Assembly (NCBI GenBank): GCA_904501625.1
Contig: CAJGBR010000010.1
Location: 1-37,656, forward strand
Length of the DNA stretch: 37,656 nt
Direction: 5' to 3'
Source of the DNA: an uncultured Rikenellaceae bacterium
GTDB taxonomy: Bacteria > Bacteroidota > Bacteroidia > Bacteroidales > Rikenellaceae
Shown here: in pieces, positions 18,785 through 29,759 of the stretch
Numbering within the stretch: position 1 is the stretch's first letter
How the letters are laid out: the number at the start of each line of letters is the position of its first letter
The notes under the pieces: model-generated
What the model saw: only the letters and a program-made list of their open reading frames with translations
Databases searched by the model: none
What the model was told of the DNA's origin: nothing
Position numbers and translations under genes: made by a program

Positions 18785-19423
18785 ATGAAAGGGTTTGTCA
18801 TAGGTGCTTTATTAATGATGGTTTGGTTGTTAGCAGGCGCAGCAACAGTGGGTAAGGTGGATAAAAATCTGACCGAAATGAGAGCAAAAATATCAGCTCT
18901 GAAAGAATATGTTGTGATTTTTAAGAGTGTTGATAATAACGGAACTGTGTTGATGAATGGGGAAATATCGGTTATGAATAACACAAAATATCATCTGAAA
19001 ACAAATGCGGGTGAAACGTGGTTTGATGGCAAAACTTTATGGAATTATTCGGCCGAAAATAATGAGGTTACCATTGATGAACCCAAAAATGAAAATGCAA
19101 TTCTGGCGAATCCTCAGAAACTTTTGTCACTTGATAGTGATAATATTACCGAGTCGGTTTTTCAGGGAAAAGAGGAAAAAAAGGGTCGTAGTGTGAATGT
19201 CTCAAGAGTTGTGCTGAACAATGAAGGTGTAAAATTTATCATTATGCTTTACGTTGATCAGGAAACCAAACTGCCCTTGGAAATGAACATTTCCTCGGAA
19301 GATGGAGAATACGAATTCAATATTGTTGTAGAAAAGTTTAAAACAGATGTCTCTTTAAAAGATATAGATTTTAAATTTGAGCCTAAAAAATACCCTAAAA
19401 CGGAAATTATCGATTTTAGATAA
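18785..19423 (+). CDS. lolA: LolA-like outer-membrane lipoprotein carrier protein
   Basis: 212 residues from the ATG at 18785; an ATG at 18764 overlaps ftsK and spoils the signal peptide. A Sec signal (MKGFVIGALLMMVWLLAGAA) is followed by a LolA-type half-barrel: tests of sequence order such as GETWFDGKTLWNYS and ANPQKLLSLD match the family. LolA carries lipoproteins from the LolCDE complex through the periplasm to the outer membrane. The ftsK-lolA order is also known in Proteobacteria. No lolB is present here. Confidence 0.85.
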   Translation: MKGFVIGALLMMVWLLAGAATVGKVDKNLTEMRAKISALKEYVVIFKSVDNNGTVLMNGEISVMNNTKYHLKTNAGETWFDGKTLWNYSAENNEVTIDEPKNENAILANPQKLLSLDSDNITESVFQGKEEKKGRSVNVSRVVLNNEGVKFIIMLYVDQETKLPLEMNISSEDGEYEFNIVVEKFKTDVSLKDIDFKFEPKKYPKTEIIDFR

Positions 19424-19476
19424 CTCTTCGACATATGGTCGAAATGAAATGCAAAGTTGATAAAATCATGGTAATT

Positions 19477-19508
19477 TTTGGTTAAAATAGAAATTTTTAG
19501 TAACTTGC
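19477..19508 (+). promoter_or_regulatory. Candidate gyrA promoter
   Basis: TTTG (19477-19480), 20 bases, TAACTTGC (19501-19508), a near match to the -7 word with one T missing. A small TTCGAC/GTCGAA hairpin (19427-19443) lies just after the lolA-like gene. The rest of 19424-19580 shows nothing else. Confidence 0.45.
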
Positions 19509-19580
19509 CGACAAATTAGGAGCGTGTGGCTTTTAATGAGATTATTTGTAAATCTTTGATTATAATGTATTTGTAGAAAT

Positions 19581-22079
19581 ATGACCGGAGAAGGAGAAAG
19601 AATTATTAAAGTTAATATCGAAGAGAAAATGAAAACAGCCTACATAGATTATTCTATGTCGGTTATCGTTTCTCGAGCACTGCCCGATGTGCGTGATGGT
19701 TTGAAACCTGTACATCGTCGCGTGTTATATGGAATGAGTCACGAACTCGGATTATATTCTGATAAATCAACAAAAAAATCAGCCAGAATCGTAGGGGAAG
19801 TACTCGGTAAATTTCACCCTCACGGCGACTCATCTGTGTATGAAGCTATGGTGAGAATGGCTCAGTCGTGGTCGTTGAGATATCCGCTAGTCTATGGACA
19901 AGGTAATTTCGGTTCGATTGACGGTGATAGAGCTGCTGCAATGCGTTACACCGAGGCTAAAATGGAAAAAATTACTGATGAAGTTCTGGCCGATATCGAA
20001 AAAGACACTATTGATTTCCAAAATAACTTTGATGAATCTATTCTCGAACCAACTGTATTACCGACAAAGATTCCTCTTCTGTTGGTGAATGGAGCATCTG
20101 GTATAGCCGTGGGTATGGCTACGAATATGCCTCCGCATAATTTAGGCGAAGTTATTGATGCAATCTGTGCCTATATAGATAATCCGGAAATCGATGTAGA
20201 TGGATTGATGCAACACGTGAAGGGACCTGATTTCCCGACAGGCGGCATAATCTACGGAGTATCAGGCATTCGTGAAGCTTACGAAACAGGACGTGGTCGA
20301 GTAGTTATCCGTGCTAAAACCGATATCGAACATACGGCATCTGGTCGCGAATGTATCGTTATTTCGGAAATACCATATATGGTCAACAAGGCTGAGATGA
20401 TTAAAAAAATCGCTGATCTCGTTAACGAAAAGAAAATTGATGGAATATCTTATGTTAATGATGAATCAGACCAGAAAGGTATGAGAGTCATCATTATTCT
20501 GAAGCACGATGCTGTGGCTAATGTTGTGTTGAATAATCTGTATAAGTATACCCCGATGCAGTCGACATTCGCAATCAACAATATAGCATTGGTGGATAAA
20601 AGACCGATGACATTGGGCCTTAAAGATTTGATTCAGAATTTTGTAAACCACCGTCACGAAATCATTCTCAGACGTACGAGATTTGAACTCAAACAGGCAA
20701 TGAAACGTCTGCATATTCTCGAAGGATTGCTCATCGCTCAGCAAAATATTGACGAAGTTATTCAAATTATCAAAACATCTCCGTCACCTGATGCTGCAAG
20801 ACGTACGCTGATGGAACGTTTTGGTTTCACCGAAGAACAGACTTCGGCTATTATGGAGATGAGATTACGTCAGTTGACTGCTCTTGAACACGACAAACTG
20901 CAAAACGAACACGATGAACTCGAAAAACTTGTAGCTTATCTTAATAGTGTTTTGGCAGATGAAGCGTTGCAGATGAGTATCGTAAAAGACGAAATGATTG
21001 AAATTCGTGACAAATATGCCGACAATCGTCGTACAGAAATCGTGGCAAGTGAAAATGAATTCAATCCGGAAGACTTCTATGCAAATGAAGATGTCGTAAT
21101 TACAATCTCACACCTTGGTTATATTAAGAGAACTTCACTAACAGAATATCGTACTCAAAACCGCGGTGGAGTAGGCATTAAGGGTTCTTCAACCCGAGAT
21201 GAAGACTTTATTGAGTATATCTACGTCGCATCTATGCATAACACAATGTTGTTGTTCACAGAAAAAGGACGTTGCCATTGGCTCAAGGTTTATGATATCC
21301 CTGAAGGTACGCGTGCATCAAAAGGTCGTGCAATTCAAAATGTTATCAATATATCGTCAGACGACAGAATACGTGCGTACATCAACGTTAAGAAACTTAA
21401 TGATGAAGAGTTTGTTAAAAACCACTTTGTGGTGATGTGTACAGAAAATGGCACCATCAAAAAGACATCTCTCGAAGAGTATTCGCGTCCGAGAACAAAC
21501 GGCGTAAATGCAATCACCGTTAAGGACGATGACGTATTGTTGAATGCAGTGCTCACAGATGGAAATTCAGATATCCTGATGGCCGCACGTGATGGTAAAG
21601 CTATCAGATTCAATGAAAACAAAGTGAGAGCAATCGGCCGTACAGGAGTCGGTGTCAAGGGTATCGAACTTGACGATGATGACCGAGTAGTCGGAATGAT
21701 TACTATCACTCCGAACCAAAAGGAAGATATACTTGTTGTTTCGGAAAATGGTTATGGAAAACGTTCAGATCTGGAAGACTACCGCATTACAAATCGAGGC
21801 GGTAAAGGTGTGAAAACTTTGAACATTACCGAAAAAACAGGTAGACTTGTCGCTATTAAAGCCGTATCGGATCAGAATGATTTAATGATAATTAACAAAT
21901 CAGGAATCACAATAAGAATGGCCGTCAATTCGTTACGTATAATGGGACGAGCAACCCAGGGAGTGAAAGTTATAAACCTCAGAACAGGTGACTCAATCGC
22001 ATCGGTTGCAGTAGTTCCAGCTCAAGATGAGACGATAGAATGTCAAGAAATTGATGAAACATCTGAAAATCTAAACTAA
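19581..22079 (+). CDS. gyrA: DNA gyrase subunit A
   Basis: 832 residues. With GyrB it introduces negative supercoils. The breakage-reunion domain has catalytic Tyr123 in AAMRYTE and the quinolone-resistance region [13 protein letters not shown], with Ser84 and Glu88 at the positions of E. coli Ser83 and Asp87. Ser84 is the usual susceptible residue. The C-terminal six-bladed pinwheel starts near 515. Its GyrA box reads QNRGGVG (526-532) rather than QRRGGKG. The name gyrase rather than ParC rests on this box and on the beta-pinwheel length. The secreted TPR gene follows 36 bases later and is likely co-transcribed. Confidence 0.94.
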   Translation: MTGEGERIIKVNIEEKMKTAYIDYSMSVIVSRALPDVRDGLKPVHRRVLYGMSHELGLYSDKSTKKSARIVGEVLGKFHPHGDSSVYEAMVRMAQSWSLRYPLVYGQGNFGSIDGDRAAAMRYTEAKMEKITDEVLADIEKDTIDFQNNFDESILEPTVLPTKIPLLLVNGASGIAVGMATNMPPHNLGEVIDAICAYIDNPEIDVDGLMQHVKGPDFPTGGIIYGVSGIREAYETGRGRVVIRAKTDIEHTASGRECIVISEIPYMVNKAEMIKKIADLVNEKKIDGISYVNDESDQKGMRVIIILKHDAVANVVLNNLYKYTPMQSTFAINNIALVDKRPMTLGLKDLIQNFVNHRHEIILRRTRFELKQAMKRLHILEGLLIAQQNIDEVIQIIKTSPSPDAARRTLMERFGFTEEQTSAIMEMRLRQLTALEHDKLQNEHDELEKLVAYLNSVLADEALQMSIVKDEMIEIRDKYADNRRTEIVASENEFNPEDFYANEDVVITISHLGYIKRTSLTEYRTQNRGGVGIKGSSTRDEDFIEYIYVASMHNTMLLFTEKGRCHWLKVYDIPEGTRASKGRAIQNVINISSDDRIRAYINVKKLNDEEFVKNHFVVMCTENGTIKKTSLEEYSRPRTNGVNAITVKDDDVLLNAVLTDGNSDILMAARDGKAIRFNENKVRAIGRTGVGVKGIELDDDDRVVGMITITPNQKEDILVVSENGYGKRSDLEDYRITNRGGKGVKTLNITEKTGRLVAIKAVSDQNDLMIINKSGITIRMAVNSLRIMGRATQGVKVINLRTGDSIASVAVVPAQDETIECQEIDETSENLN

Positions 22080-22115
22080 ATAATAACAATTAACACAATC
22101 TAAAAAACAACGAAA

Positions 22116-23462
22116 ATGAAAAAGTTAATTCTTTTATTAGCAGCAATTACACTTACAGGTGTTGTTGCTCAAGCACAAGGACTCCGATTCAATCCGGAGG
22201 CTTTGAAGAAAAAAGCTGCAACAAGTGATGCTAACTTGCAAAATCCTAAAAAGAATTCAAAGGTAAACTATTGGCTCGATAGAGGTGATACTTACTATAT
22301 GTTGGGTGCTGGTATGGTTGAAAACATCTACCTTGGTCAACATAAGAATGAAACATTTATGCTTGCTGGTAAACCAAAAGAAATAGGTAAAGCTACAATT
22401 AACGGTCGTAATTTAGAAACATTGAAGTATCCTGCATTTACAGCTTATCTCGAAAATGATAAAATCGTATTGTGGACAATCGATGTTGTGTATGATGAAA
22501 AAGCACTTGATAAGTCAATTGAGGCTTACTTGAAGGCTGCTTCAATGGAAGAAAAAATTATTCCTAAAGTGCGCGAAGGTCTTGCAAAAATCGGTAGTTT
22601 CTATCTGAACGAAGCTCAAGTTATCTATTTGCCACAAAAGAGAAATAAAGAGGCTGCAATTTCTTATGGAAAATCTTATGATGTATTCAGTCTGCCTGTT
22701 ATGGGTCGTATAGATACAATGTCTGCTTACAATGCTGGTTATATTTCAATTATGGAAGAAGACTTCGAAAATGCAGCTAAGTATCTTGGTGAACTCGAAA
22801 AAGTGGGTTACTATAAAGATGGTGATGTTTACTATTACCTTTACTATGCTTACCACTCACTTGGTAACGAAGAAAAGGCTAATGAATATATGATGAAAGG
22901 TGCTGACAAGTTCCCGGCTCACAAAGAACTTACAAACTTGAGAATCAACTTATATATCCAAAGCAATCGTGATATTAACGAAATTATAGCTGAGATTGAC
23001 GAAGCTATTGCTAAAGATCCGAAAAACAACGCCTACTACTACTATAAGGCTATGATGTTGGAAAAAAACAATGATATGGAAGGTGCTTTGGCTATGTTTA
23101 AACAAGTATTGGAATTTACACCAAACGATTTTAGTGCAAACTTCAATACAGGTGTACTATACTCTCGTCAAGCTGAAAAAATGCGTCAAGTCCTCAATGA
23201 AATTCCTTATAAGGAACAAGAACGCTATGACAAGACATTGAAGGAAATGGAAAGCAACTATCTCGAATCTGTGAAGTATTATGAAAAAGCTCTCGAAATT
23301 CAACCGACTAACCTCGATGTTTTGGAAGTTTTGAAAAATATTTACTTCTATTTCCGTGATAAACAAGATGGTATGATGAGTAAATATGAAACTATCAAGG
23401 CTAAGATTGATGCAATGTCTGCAGATGCAAATATGACTCAACAAAGATTGCAATCAATGTAA
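22116..23462 (+). CDS. Secreted TPR-repeat protein
   Basis: 448 residues. A Sec signal peptide (MKKLILLLAAITLTGVVAQA, cleavage after AQA) leads into a helical protein with several tetratricopeptide repeats, clearest at about 215-275 and 290-400 (for example ALAMFKQVLEFTPNDFSANF). The N-terminal 120 residues are not TPR. It is probably periplasmic and serves as a protein-binding scaffold. Its partner is unknown. A TPR gene directly after gyrA is, as I recall, seen in other Bacteroides relatives, so the link may be old. A strong terminator follows. Confidence 0.82.
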   Translation: MKKLILLLAAITLTGVVAQAQGLRFNPEALKKKAATSDANLQNPKKNSKVNYWLDRGDTYYMLGAGMVENIYLGQHKNETFMLAGKPKEIGKATINGRNLETLKYPAFTAYLENDKIVLWTIDVVYDEKALDKSIEAYLKAASMEEKIIPKVREGLAKIGSFYLNEAQVIYLPQKRNKEAAISYGKSYDVFSLPVMGRIDTMSAYNAGYISIMEEDFENAAKYLGELEKVGYYKDGDVYYYLYYAYHSLGNEEKANEYMMKGADKFPAHKELTNLRINLYIQSNRDINEIIAEIDEAIAKDPKNNAYYYYKAMMLEKNNDMEGALAMFKQVLEFTPNDFSANFNTGVLYSRQAEKMRQVLNEIPYKEQERYDKTLKEMESNYLESVKYYEKALEIQPTNLDVLEVLKNIYFYFRDKQDGMMSKYETIKAKIDAMSADANMTQQRLQSM

Positions 23463-23483
23463 TTCTTGAATTTGATCATAAAT

Positions 23484-23517
23484 AAAAGAGAGTGTCCTTT
23501 AAAGACACTCTCTTTTT
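23484..23517. terminator. Bidirectional terminator between the TPR gene and glmM
   Basis: A perfect 13-bp stem, AAAAGAGAGTGTC with GACACTCTCTTTT, and a 7-base loop. A and T runs flank it on both sides, so it can end both convergent transcripts. Confidence 0.92.
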
Positions 23518-23542
23518 ATTGTTAGATTGACAAATATTTTGA

Positions 23543-24916
23543 TTAAATGTTATTCATAACCTGACGTGCCAATTCTTCGGCACGAACTTCCGTTGCGGCT
23601 TCACTGTAAATGCGAATAATAGGTTCGGTATTTGACTTGCGAAGATGTACCCAACCATCTGCAAAGTCAATTTTCACACCATCAATATCGCATATTTCTT
23701 CATTCGAATACAATCCTTTAATCTTTTCAAGAATCTTATCTACATCTATTTCCGGAGATAAATCTATACGATTTTTCGAGATGAAATATTCAGGATAATA
23801 AGAACGCAATTCCGAGATCTTAATGTTTTTTTGAGCCAGAGAACTTAAGATAAGACCGATTCCGACCAATGCATCTCGACCATAGTGCAACTCGGGATAA
23901 ATTACTCCACCATTACCTTCGCCACCAATGACTGCACCTGTCTGTTTCATTTTGGCTACCACATTCACTTCGCCTACAGCTGCTGCCGAGTAGTTGCCAT
24001 TGTGACTGCGAGTAACATCTCTCAATGCTCTTGATGAACTGAGGTTTGAAACTGTATCGCCAGGTGTATGGTCAAGAACATAATCAGCAACTGCAACCAA
24101 CGTGTACTCCTCTCCGAACATCGTACCATCTTCATTTACGAGTGCAAGACGGTCTACGTCAGGATCAACGACAATACCCAAATCTGCTTTGTGCTTAATA
24201 ACGGCCTCAGAAATTTGTGTGAGGTTAGCAGGTATTGGTTCGGGATTGTGTGCAAATTCGCCATTTGGCTCACAATTCAACTCGATCACTTCAGCTCCAA
24301 GTTGGCGTAACAGTTCGGGAACGATTACTCCACCAACTGAATTTACGGCATCAACCACAATTCTGAATCTGTGAGATTTGATTGCGTCTTGGTCAACAAG
24401 TGGCAGAGACAATACCTGATCGATATGTTGTTGATTATATGACGAACGGTCGATTACCTCTCCCAAAGAATCGACTTCGGGGAAAATGTATGAATCTTTT
24501 TCTGCGATTTCCAAAATGCGTTTCCCGTCAGCATCAGATAAAAATTCGCCTCTTGAATTGAGCAATTTCAAAGCATTCCATTGCTTAGGATTATGGCTCG
24601 CAGTGATGATAATTCCACCATCAGCAGAGTGGGCTGTTACGGCCATTTCGGTCGTAGGAGTCGAGGCCAAACCAATGTTTATCACATCAACACCACAACC
24701 AAGCAACGTTCCCTCGACAATTGTTGAAACCATTGCTCCCGAAATTCGGGCATCACGACCAATGACAACTTTTAATTTACGACTACAGTCAGAATGCTCT
24801 TTTAGCCAGGTTGCATAGGCTGCAGCAAATTTCGTAATGTCAATAGGAGTCAGATTATCCGCAGTAGAACCTCCGATTGTTCCTCGGATTCCAGAGATAG
24901 ATTTTATAAGTGTCAT
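23543..24916 (-). CDS. glmM: Phosphoglucosamine mutase
   Basis: 457 residues from the ATG at 24916; the frame extends to 24952 but that start lies on the promoter. It converts glucosamine-6-phosphate to glucosamine-1-phosphate for UDP-GlcNAc, which feeds peptidoglycan and LPS. Motifs of the alpha-D-phosphohexomutase family are the phosphoserine loop TASHNP (S107), the metal loop DPDVDR, the sugar-binding loop GGEGNGG and the C-terminal phosphate loop RKSNTEPIIR. The GEGNGG form is that of the archaeal/Bacteroidetes-like branch rather than E. coli GlmM, so phosphomannomutase activity cannot be fully excluded. Confidence 0.88.
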   Translation of the reverse strand: MTLIKSISGIRGTIGGSTADNLTPIDITKFAAAYATWLKEHSDCSRKLKVVIGRDARISGAMVSTIVEGTLLGCGVDVINIGLASTPTTEMAVTAHSADGGIIITASHNPKQWNALKLLNSRGEFLSDADGKRILEIAEKDSYIFPEVDSLGEVIDRSSYNQQHIDQVLSLPLVDQDAIKSHRFRIVVDAVNSVGGVIVPELLRQLGAEVIELNCEPNGEFAHNPEPIPANLTQISEAVIKHKADLGIVVDPDVDRLALVNEDGTMFGEEYTLVAVADYVLDHTPGDTVSNLSSSRALRDVTRSHNGNYSAAAVGEVNVVAKMKQTGAVIGGEGNGGVIYPELHYGRDALVGIGLILSSLAQKNIKISELRSYYPEYFISKNRIDLSPEIDVDKILEKIKGLYSNEEICDIDGVKIDFADGWVHLRKSNTEPIIRIYSEAATEVRAEELARQVMNNI

Positions 24917-24941
24917 TTGTTTTTTAGAAAAATTTATGCGA

Positions 24942-24973
24942 CAAACGTACAAAAGTTTTGATAAAATATCAAC
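24942..24973 (-). promoter_or_regulatory. glmM promoter
   Basis: Minus strand TTG (comp 24971-24973), 21 bases, TACGTTTG (comp 24942-24949), about 25 bases before the start codon. Confidence 0.6.
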
Positions 24974-24992
24974 TCTTTAAAGGCTTTTTAGT

Positions 24993-25000
24993 ATCTTTGT
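24993..25000 (+). promoter_or_regulatory. -7 element for the large TPR gene
   Basis: TATCTTTG matches TAnnTTTG 18 bases before the ATG at 25019. A -33 partner is not clear. It lies back to back with the glmM promoter. Confidence 0.5.
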
Positions 25001-25018
25001 GAGTCAATTGTGTGAGAT

Positions 25019-28000
25019 ATGAGAATTAAATTTATTATTTGGACTGCATTCGCTGCGATTTTCTGGCTGGGTGTTAATGCCCAAACAGGCGAAAATTCGC
25101 CGAAACAAAAACTCGTTAGAGGTCTTAATGCCTATGAATTAGGTCGTTATGCGATTGCTTATCAAGAGTTAACCTCTGCCCGTAATAACAGAAAGAATCT
25201 CGGTGAGGCTGATCGTGAAGTATTGGACTATTATTACTGCTTGACATCTTTTGAATTAGGCAAAAGTGATGCAGTTGAAAAAGTCGAAAATTTTAGAAAT
25301 GATTATCCAAAATCTGTATACCTGACATCTTTGGATTGGATATATGCTAATATCAAATTCAATCAAAAAGATTTCAACAAAGCTGTCGAATTATTCAGAG
25401 GAATAGATGTTAATAAACTTTCTAATGATGAACAACAAGAGTTCTATTTCAAGAAGGGTTATTCGTTGATTAATATCGATGGATTGGTAGATGTAGATTT
25501 CCGAACAGGCCGAATCATAGATGCTCCGCATATGATGGAGGCTGGAAATGATTTGAAAAAAGTTACAGTTAATAGTAAATTCTACTCATCATCGGTCTAC
25601 TATTTGGCTTATATCGATTACTTCCGCGGAGACTTGGATCAGGCTCAGGCTCGATTTACGCAACTGACAAACGATAAGGCTTACGGCTCGATTGTTCCGT
25701 TCTATTTGTAGCAAATCCGATTTCTGAAGGGCGAGTATCAAAATGTAATCAAAGATGGCCAAGCACTGAGAACTATTGCTAACAATAAGTGGAGAAAACA
25801 AATTTCACGTATTCTGGCTGAATCATATTTCAATACCGAAGATTATAAAAATGCACTTGTCGAAATTGAAAAATTTAAAAACGAAGGTGGTGAAATGACT
25901 TCGGATGAAATCTATATGAAAGGGTATTGCCACTTTGTCTGTTCAGAGTACATAGAGGCAGAACAATCTCTTCGTAAAGTTGCAAATCTCGAAAATGCAA
26001 TGGGACAAAATGCTGCATTCTATCTCGGAAGAACTTATATCGAACTCGATGATAAAAGGTGTGCTGCAATGGCATTCTCATTGGCAACGGCTGATTATGA
26101 TATGGCAATTAAAGAAGAGGCTCAGTTTAACTACGCTAAGTTGCAGTATGATCTTGACGGTTCGAGATTTAACTCTGCAATCGCTAGACTGAATAATTTT
26201 ATTAATCAATATCCAAACTCGAAGTATGTAGGTGAGGCTAGAGAATTATTGTTGTCAGCATATTTTAATTCAAAAAATTATCAGGCAGCACTTGATGCAA
26301 TCCAATACATCAAAAATCCGGATAACAATGAAAAGAGTGCTCTTCAGAAAATTTCCTATTTCAGAGGTCTTGAACACTACGAAAATGGAGACTACAAAAA
26401 TGCCCTGAAAAATATTGAAACATCACTCGCAAACCCATTCAATGCAAAATATACGGCACTGGGTAAATTCTGGAAAGCTGAAATATTAGTTAAACTTGGC
26501 CGTCAGTCAGAAGCAGCTCCGTTCTACAAGGAGTATATTGCACTGGCCTCTAAACGTGATACCGAGTTCGCATATGCCTATTATGGTTTGGGCTACTGCC
26601 GATTCAATGAACGGAGTTGGAATGAGGCTCAACAAAATTTCGAAAAACTATTATCACTCAATACCGATAATAATCTGAAAGCTGATGCTTGTAACAGATT
26701 GGGTGATATCGAATTCGCACGCCGTGCTTACTGGAAAGCAATTGAAAATTATAATAAAGCATCTCAGTTCGGAGGAGCAGCTGCAGATTACGCATCATAC
26801 CAACGTGCAATTATGTATGGTCTGGTTGATCGTCAGCAGAAAAAAGAGTCTGAATTGAAAGGAATTATTACTGTAGGTACTTCTGAGTATGTCGACGACG
26901 CAATATACCAACTTGGAAATCTGTATGTTAAACAAGAACAATTCTCAAAAGGTGCCGAACAACTGAAAAAACTTGTCGACAAATATCCAAACTCACCATA
27001 TCTAGTTCAGGCATTGGGCGAATTGGGACTCGTTTACCAAAATATGGGAAATGAAAATGAGGCTCTGAAATATTATAAAATGGTGACTCAACGATTCCCG
27101 ACATCAACACAGGCTCGAGATGCATTGCTTGGTATCAGAAACATCTATGTAGATAGAAATGATGTTGATTCGTATGTGGATTTCGCAGAACAAAGTGGTA
27201 TCGAAATCAAAGTTTCTGTGAGTGAAAAAGATTCACTCTCATATACTGCTGCCGAAAAGACCTATCTTTCGGGCAATATGTCTAAAGCTGTGGAATATTT
27301 GCAAAAATATGTAGATAGTTATCCTCAAGGTGGTTTCTTGTCATCGGCAAGATATTTCCTGGCAGATGCCCACTTTAGACTCGAAAACCATCAGGCTGCT
27401 CTCGAAGAGTATGAACGTTTGTGTCAAATGCCGATAAACTCATTCACAGAAAGAGCACTGCAACGGGCCGGTGAACTTAATGTAAAATTCGAAAAATGGG
27501 ATGCAGCACTGGTCTCTTATGAAAGATTGAGCAATATCTCAAGCGATGCTCAAGTTGTTGACAATGCTCTGTGTCAGAGTCTAACCTGTGCATCAAAAAT
27601 CGGAGATAATCAGCAGATTCTCAGAATCTCAGACAAAGTTATGAAATCGGCATTTGCAGCAAACGGCACCCGACTGAAAGCTAAATTTGCAAAGGCAAAA
27701 GTACTCGATGCAATGGGTAACGTTGATGAGGCTCTGGAATACTATAAAGAGGTTGCCCAAAATCTTAAAACTAGAAACGGGGCAGAATCAAAATACCGAA
27801 TCATCAGAATATTGTTCAATAAAGATATGCTCAAAGAGGCTGAAGCAGAGGTGTTTGACTTCTCAGATAAGGGATCACCATATCAATATTGGACAGCAAA
27901 AGCATTCATTATTCTCGGTGATATATATATCAAACAGGGTGACTTGTTCCAGGCAAAGGCGACGCTGCAAAGTATCGTCGATGGATATATGGATAAGAAT

Positions 28001-28048
28001 GATGGTGTTGTGGACGAAGCTCTTAAAAAAATTAATGAACTGAAATAA
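25019..28048 (+). pseudogene. Large secreted TPR protein interrupted by an in-frame TAG
   Basis: A 1010-codon frame with a single TAG at codon 231 (25709-25711) and no frameshift. The first part (230 residues) has a signal peptide (MRIKFIIWTAFAAIFWLGVNAQ cleaved near NAQ) and the first TPRs. The sequence right after the TAG (QIRFLKGEYQNVIKDGQAL) continues the same repeat register, and an ATG at 25895 could only restart a protein lacking the signal peptide. The remainder carries about ten or more TPR/outer-membrane-lipoprotein-like repeats (YNKASQFGG, FPTSTQARDAL and similar). As intact, it would be a periplasmic scaffold of about 1000 residues. TAG ends pepD, murI and ftsK here, so it is a true stop in this organism. 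Otherwise the frame is undamaged, which suggests a recent mutation, a sequencing error, or readthrough. Confidence 0.8.
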
Positions 28049-28056
28049 CAATTTAA

Positions 28057-29733
28057 ATGAAAAAGATATTTATATTGGCAGGATTGGTTGTGATGTGTAC
28101 AACTGTCAGTGCTCAAACCAATAAAAAAAATAACCTCAATCGAGAACTTGAAGTTACTCGTGAGTATGAACCAAATGTCAAAGGTGCAACTAAAATTGAT
28201 GTAAAACCTAATATGGTTGATACTGTGAAGTTGCGTCCCGAGTTTAACTATAACATCACAACAGAACACGCATACAATCGTAACCGATTGTCAATAAAGC
28301 CAATCGGTGTTGCAGATGTGAATATTGTGACAACTCGTCGACAACTCGAAAAATTAAACGCAGAAGCAGGCTTTGCAGTTCCGTTCAAAACAATGGCTGA
28401 TATCAATTATTCGCTTTATGATGCATCGACCTCTCAGGTGAATGTCAATCTTAAACACGATGGACTTTGGACCAAAATCGAAAACGATGCCAATATAAAA
28501 ACTCCTGCAACACAGACACGTAATAACATTTCGTTATTCGCAAATAAAAATTGGGACAAGGCTAATGTAAGTGGTTCTGTGTATGGACTTTGGGATAAAT
28601 ATACCAGATATGGTTACTATAATTTCGGACAAGCGATTCCAGAAAGTTTTGACTCAAGAAAAAGTGCACTTGCACAACGTTTTACTGGTGGTGGTCTTGA
28701 ATTTGCATTGAATGGTTTTGGCAAATTGTTGAATACAAGTTTACTCATTGAGACAGCCTATGTTACAGATAAATATGACGGAGGTCGTGCAGATTTGAAC
28801 GCCGAACTCGGTGTCGGTCGAAATTTCAAAAACGGAAATAATCTGAATGTAGTTTTGGCTGCTCTGATGGCTAAAGGCAAAAATCAGAACCGAACAGACA
28901 TATCATCTTACTCTGTCAAACCTATGTATACAATGAATGTAAATGGGATGTCATTGGGACTTGGTTTTGATGCAGCAATAACTAAATCTGGATACTTAAA
29001 ATCAGAATCGAAGGTTTGTTTCTTCCCTAAATTTAATCTGGAAATAAATCTCAAAAACTCAGCTCTGTTCTTTGTAAATCTTGATGGAGGTATATACATC
29101 GATCCCTATATGGCTAATCCGTATATGATTTCAAGTGTAGAGACTCCGATGTCTAAAAATTACGAACTGAAGGCTGGTATAGTAGGTAATATCGGACAAT
29201 TAAAATATACTATTGGTGCAGGATATGACATTATGAATGACGCTCCGATGTATGTCAATGTTTATAATGCTAAGTTCTTGGGTAATGTGTTCGATTATCA
29301 AACTGATGACATAAATATCATAAAGGCATTTGTCAATCTTAATGCAAAAGTATCTGATCGTGTAGCATTGATGGCTGGTGTTTTGTTCCGTTCAGCCGAT
29401 AGCGATAAATTCGCAGATGCATTGTATGTGCCTATGATCGAAAGTTCTATTGCTGTGAAATATAGCTCAGAAAAGTTCAATACTCAGGTTAAGTGCGATT
29501 TTGTGGGAGAACAATATTTCTGTGACCAAATTGCGACATCTCCTGAGATTCTAAACCAAATAGTCAAAGCAGATGGTTATGCAGATTTGAAATTCGAATG
29601 TAATTACAAATTCAACAAACAGATAACTTTCGGAGTAATGGTAGATAATATCCTGAACTCGAATATCTATAAGTTTAATCACTATCGTCAACTTGGTACG
29701 AGTGTGATGGCTAAAGTAAATTTGAAATTCTAA
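28057..29733 (+). CDS. Outer-membrane beta-barrel protein of unknown function
   Basis: 558 residues. A signal peptide (MKKIFILAGLVVMCTTVSAQ) precedes a short conserved-looking segment (RELEVTREYEPNVKGATKID, about 29-48). The rest alternates polar and hydrophobic residues in amphipathic strands and ends in VNLKF; a terminal Phe is the usual BamA recognition signal. There is no plug domain or TonB box that I can see, so it is not a full TonB-dependent receptor, although the barrel could be related to one. It begins 8 bases after the large TPR gene, so the two probably form a periplasm/outer-membrane pair. No function is assigned. Confidence 0.75.
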   Translation: MKKIFILAGLVVMCTTVSAQTNKKNNLNRELEVTREYEPNVKGATKIDVKPNMVDTVKLRPEFNYNITTEHAYNRNRLSIKPIGVADVNIVTTRRQLEKLNAEAGFAVPFKTMADINYSLYDASTSQVNVNLKHDGLWTKIENDANIKTPATQTRNNISLFANKNWDKANVSGSVYGLWDKYTRYGYYNFGQAIPESFDSRKSALAQRFTGGGLEFALNGFGKLLNTSLLIETAYVTDKYDGGRADLNAELGVGRNFKNGNNLNVVLAALMAKGKNQNRTDISSYSVKPMYTMNVNGMSLGLGFDAAITKSGYLKSESKVCFFPKFNLEINLKNSALFFVNLDGGIYIDPYMANPYMISSVETPMSKNYELKAGIVGNIGQLKYTIGAGYDIMNDAPMYVNVYNAKFLGNVFDYQTDDINIIKAFVNLNAKVSDRVALMAGVLFRSADSDKFADALYVPMIESSIAVKYSSEKFNTQVKCDFVGEQYFCDQIATSPEILNQIVKADGYADLKFECNYKFNKQITFGVMVDNILNSNIYKFNHYRQLGTSVMAKVNLKF

Positions 29734-29759
29734 CGTAACAAAGAATAAATTATCATAAT

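Noticed and set aside
19427-19443. TTCGAC/GTCGAA hairpin after the lolA-like gene as a terminator
   Set aside because: The stem is only 6 bp and no T run follows, so termination is not supported.
25709-25894. Reassignment of TAG to an amino acid in this organism
   Set aside because: TAG is the natural stop of pepD, followed at once by a terminator, and of murI, ftsK and a small gene.
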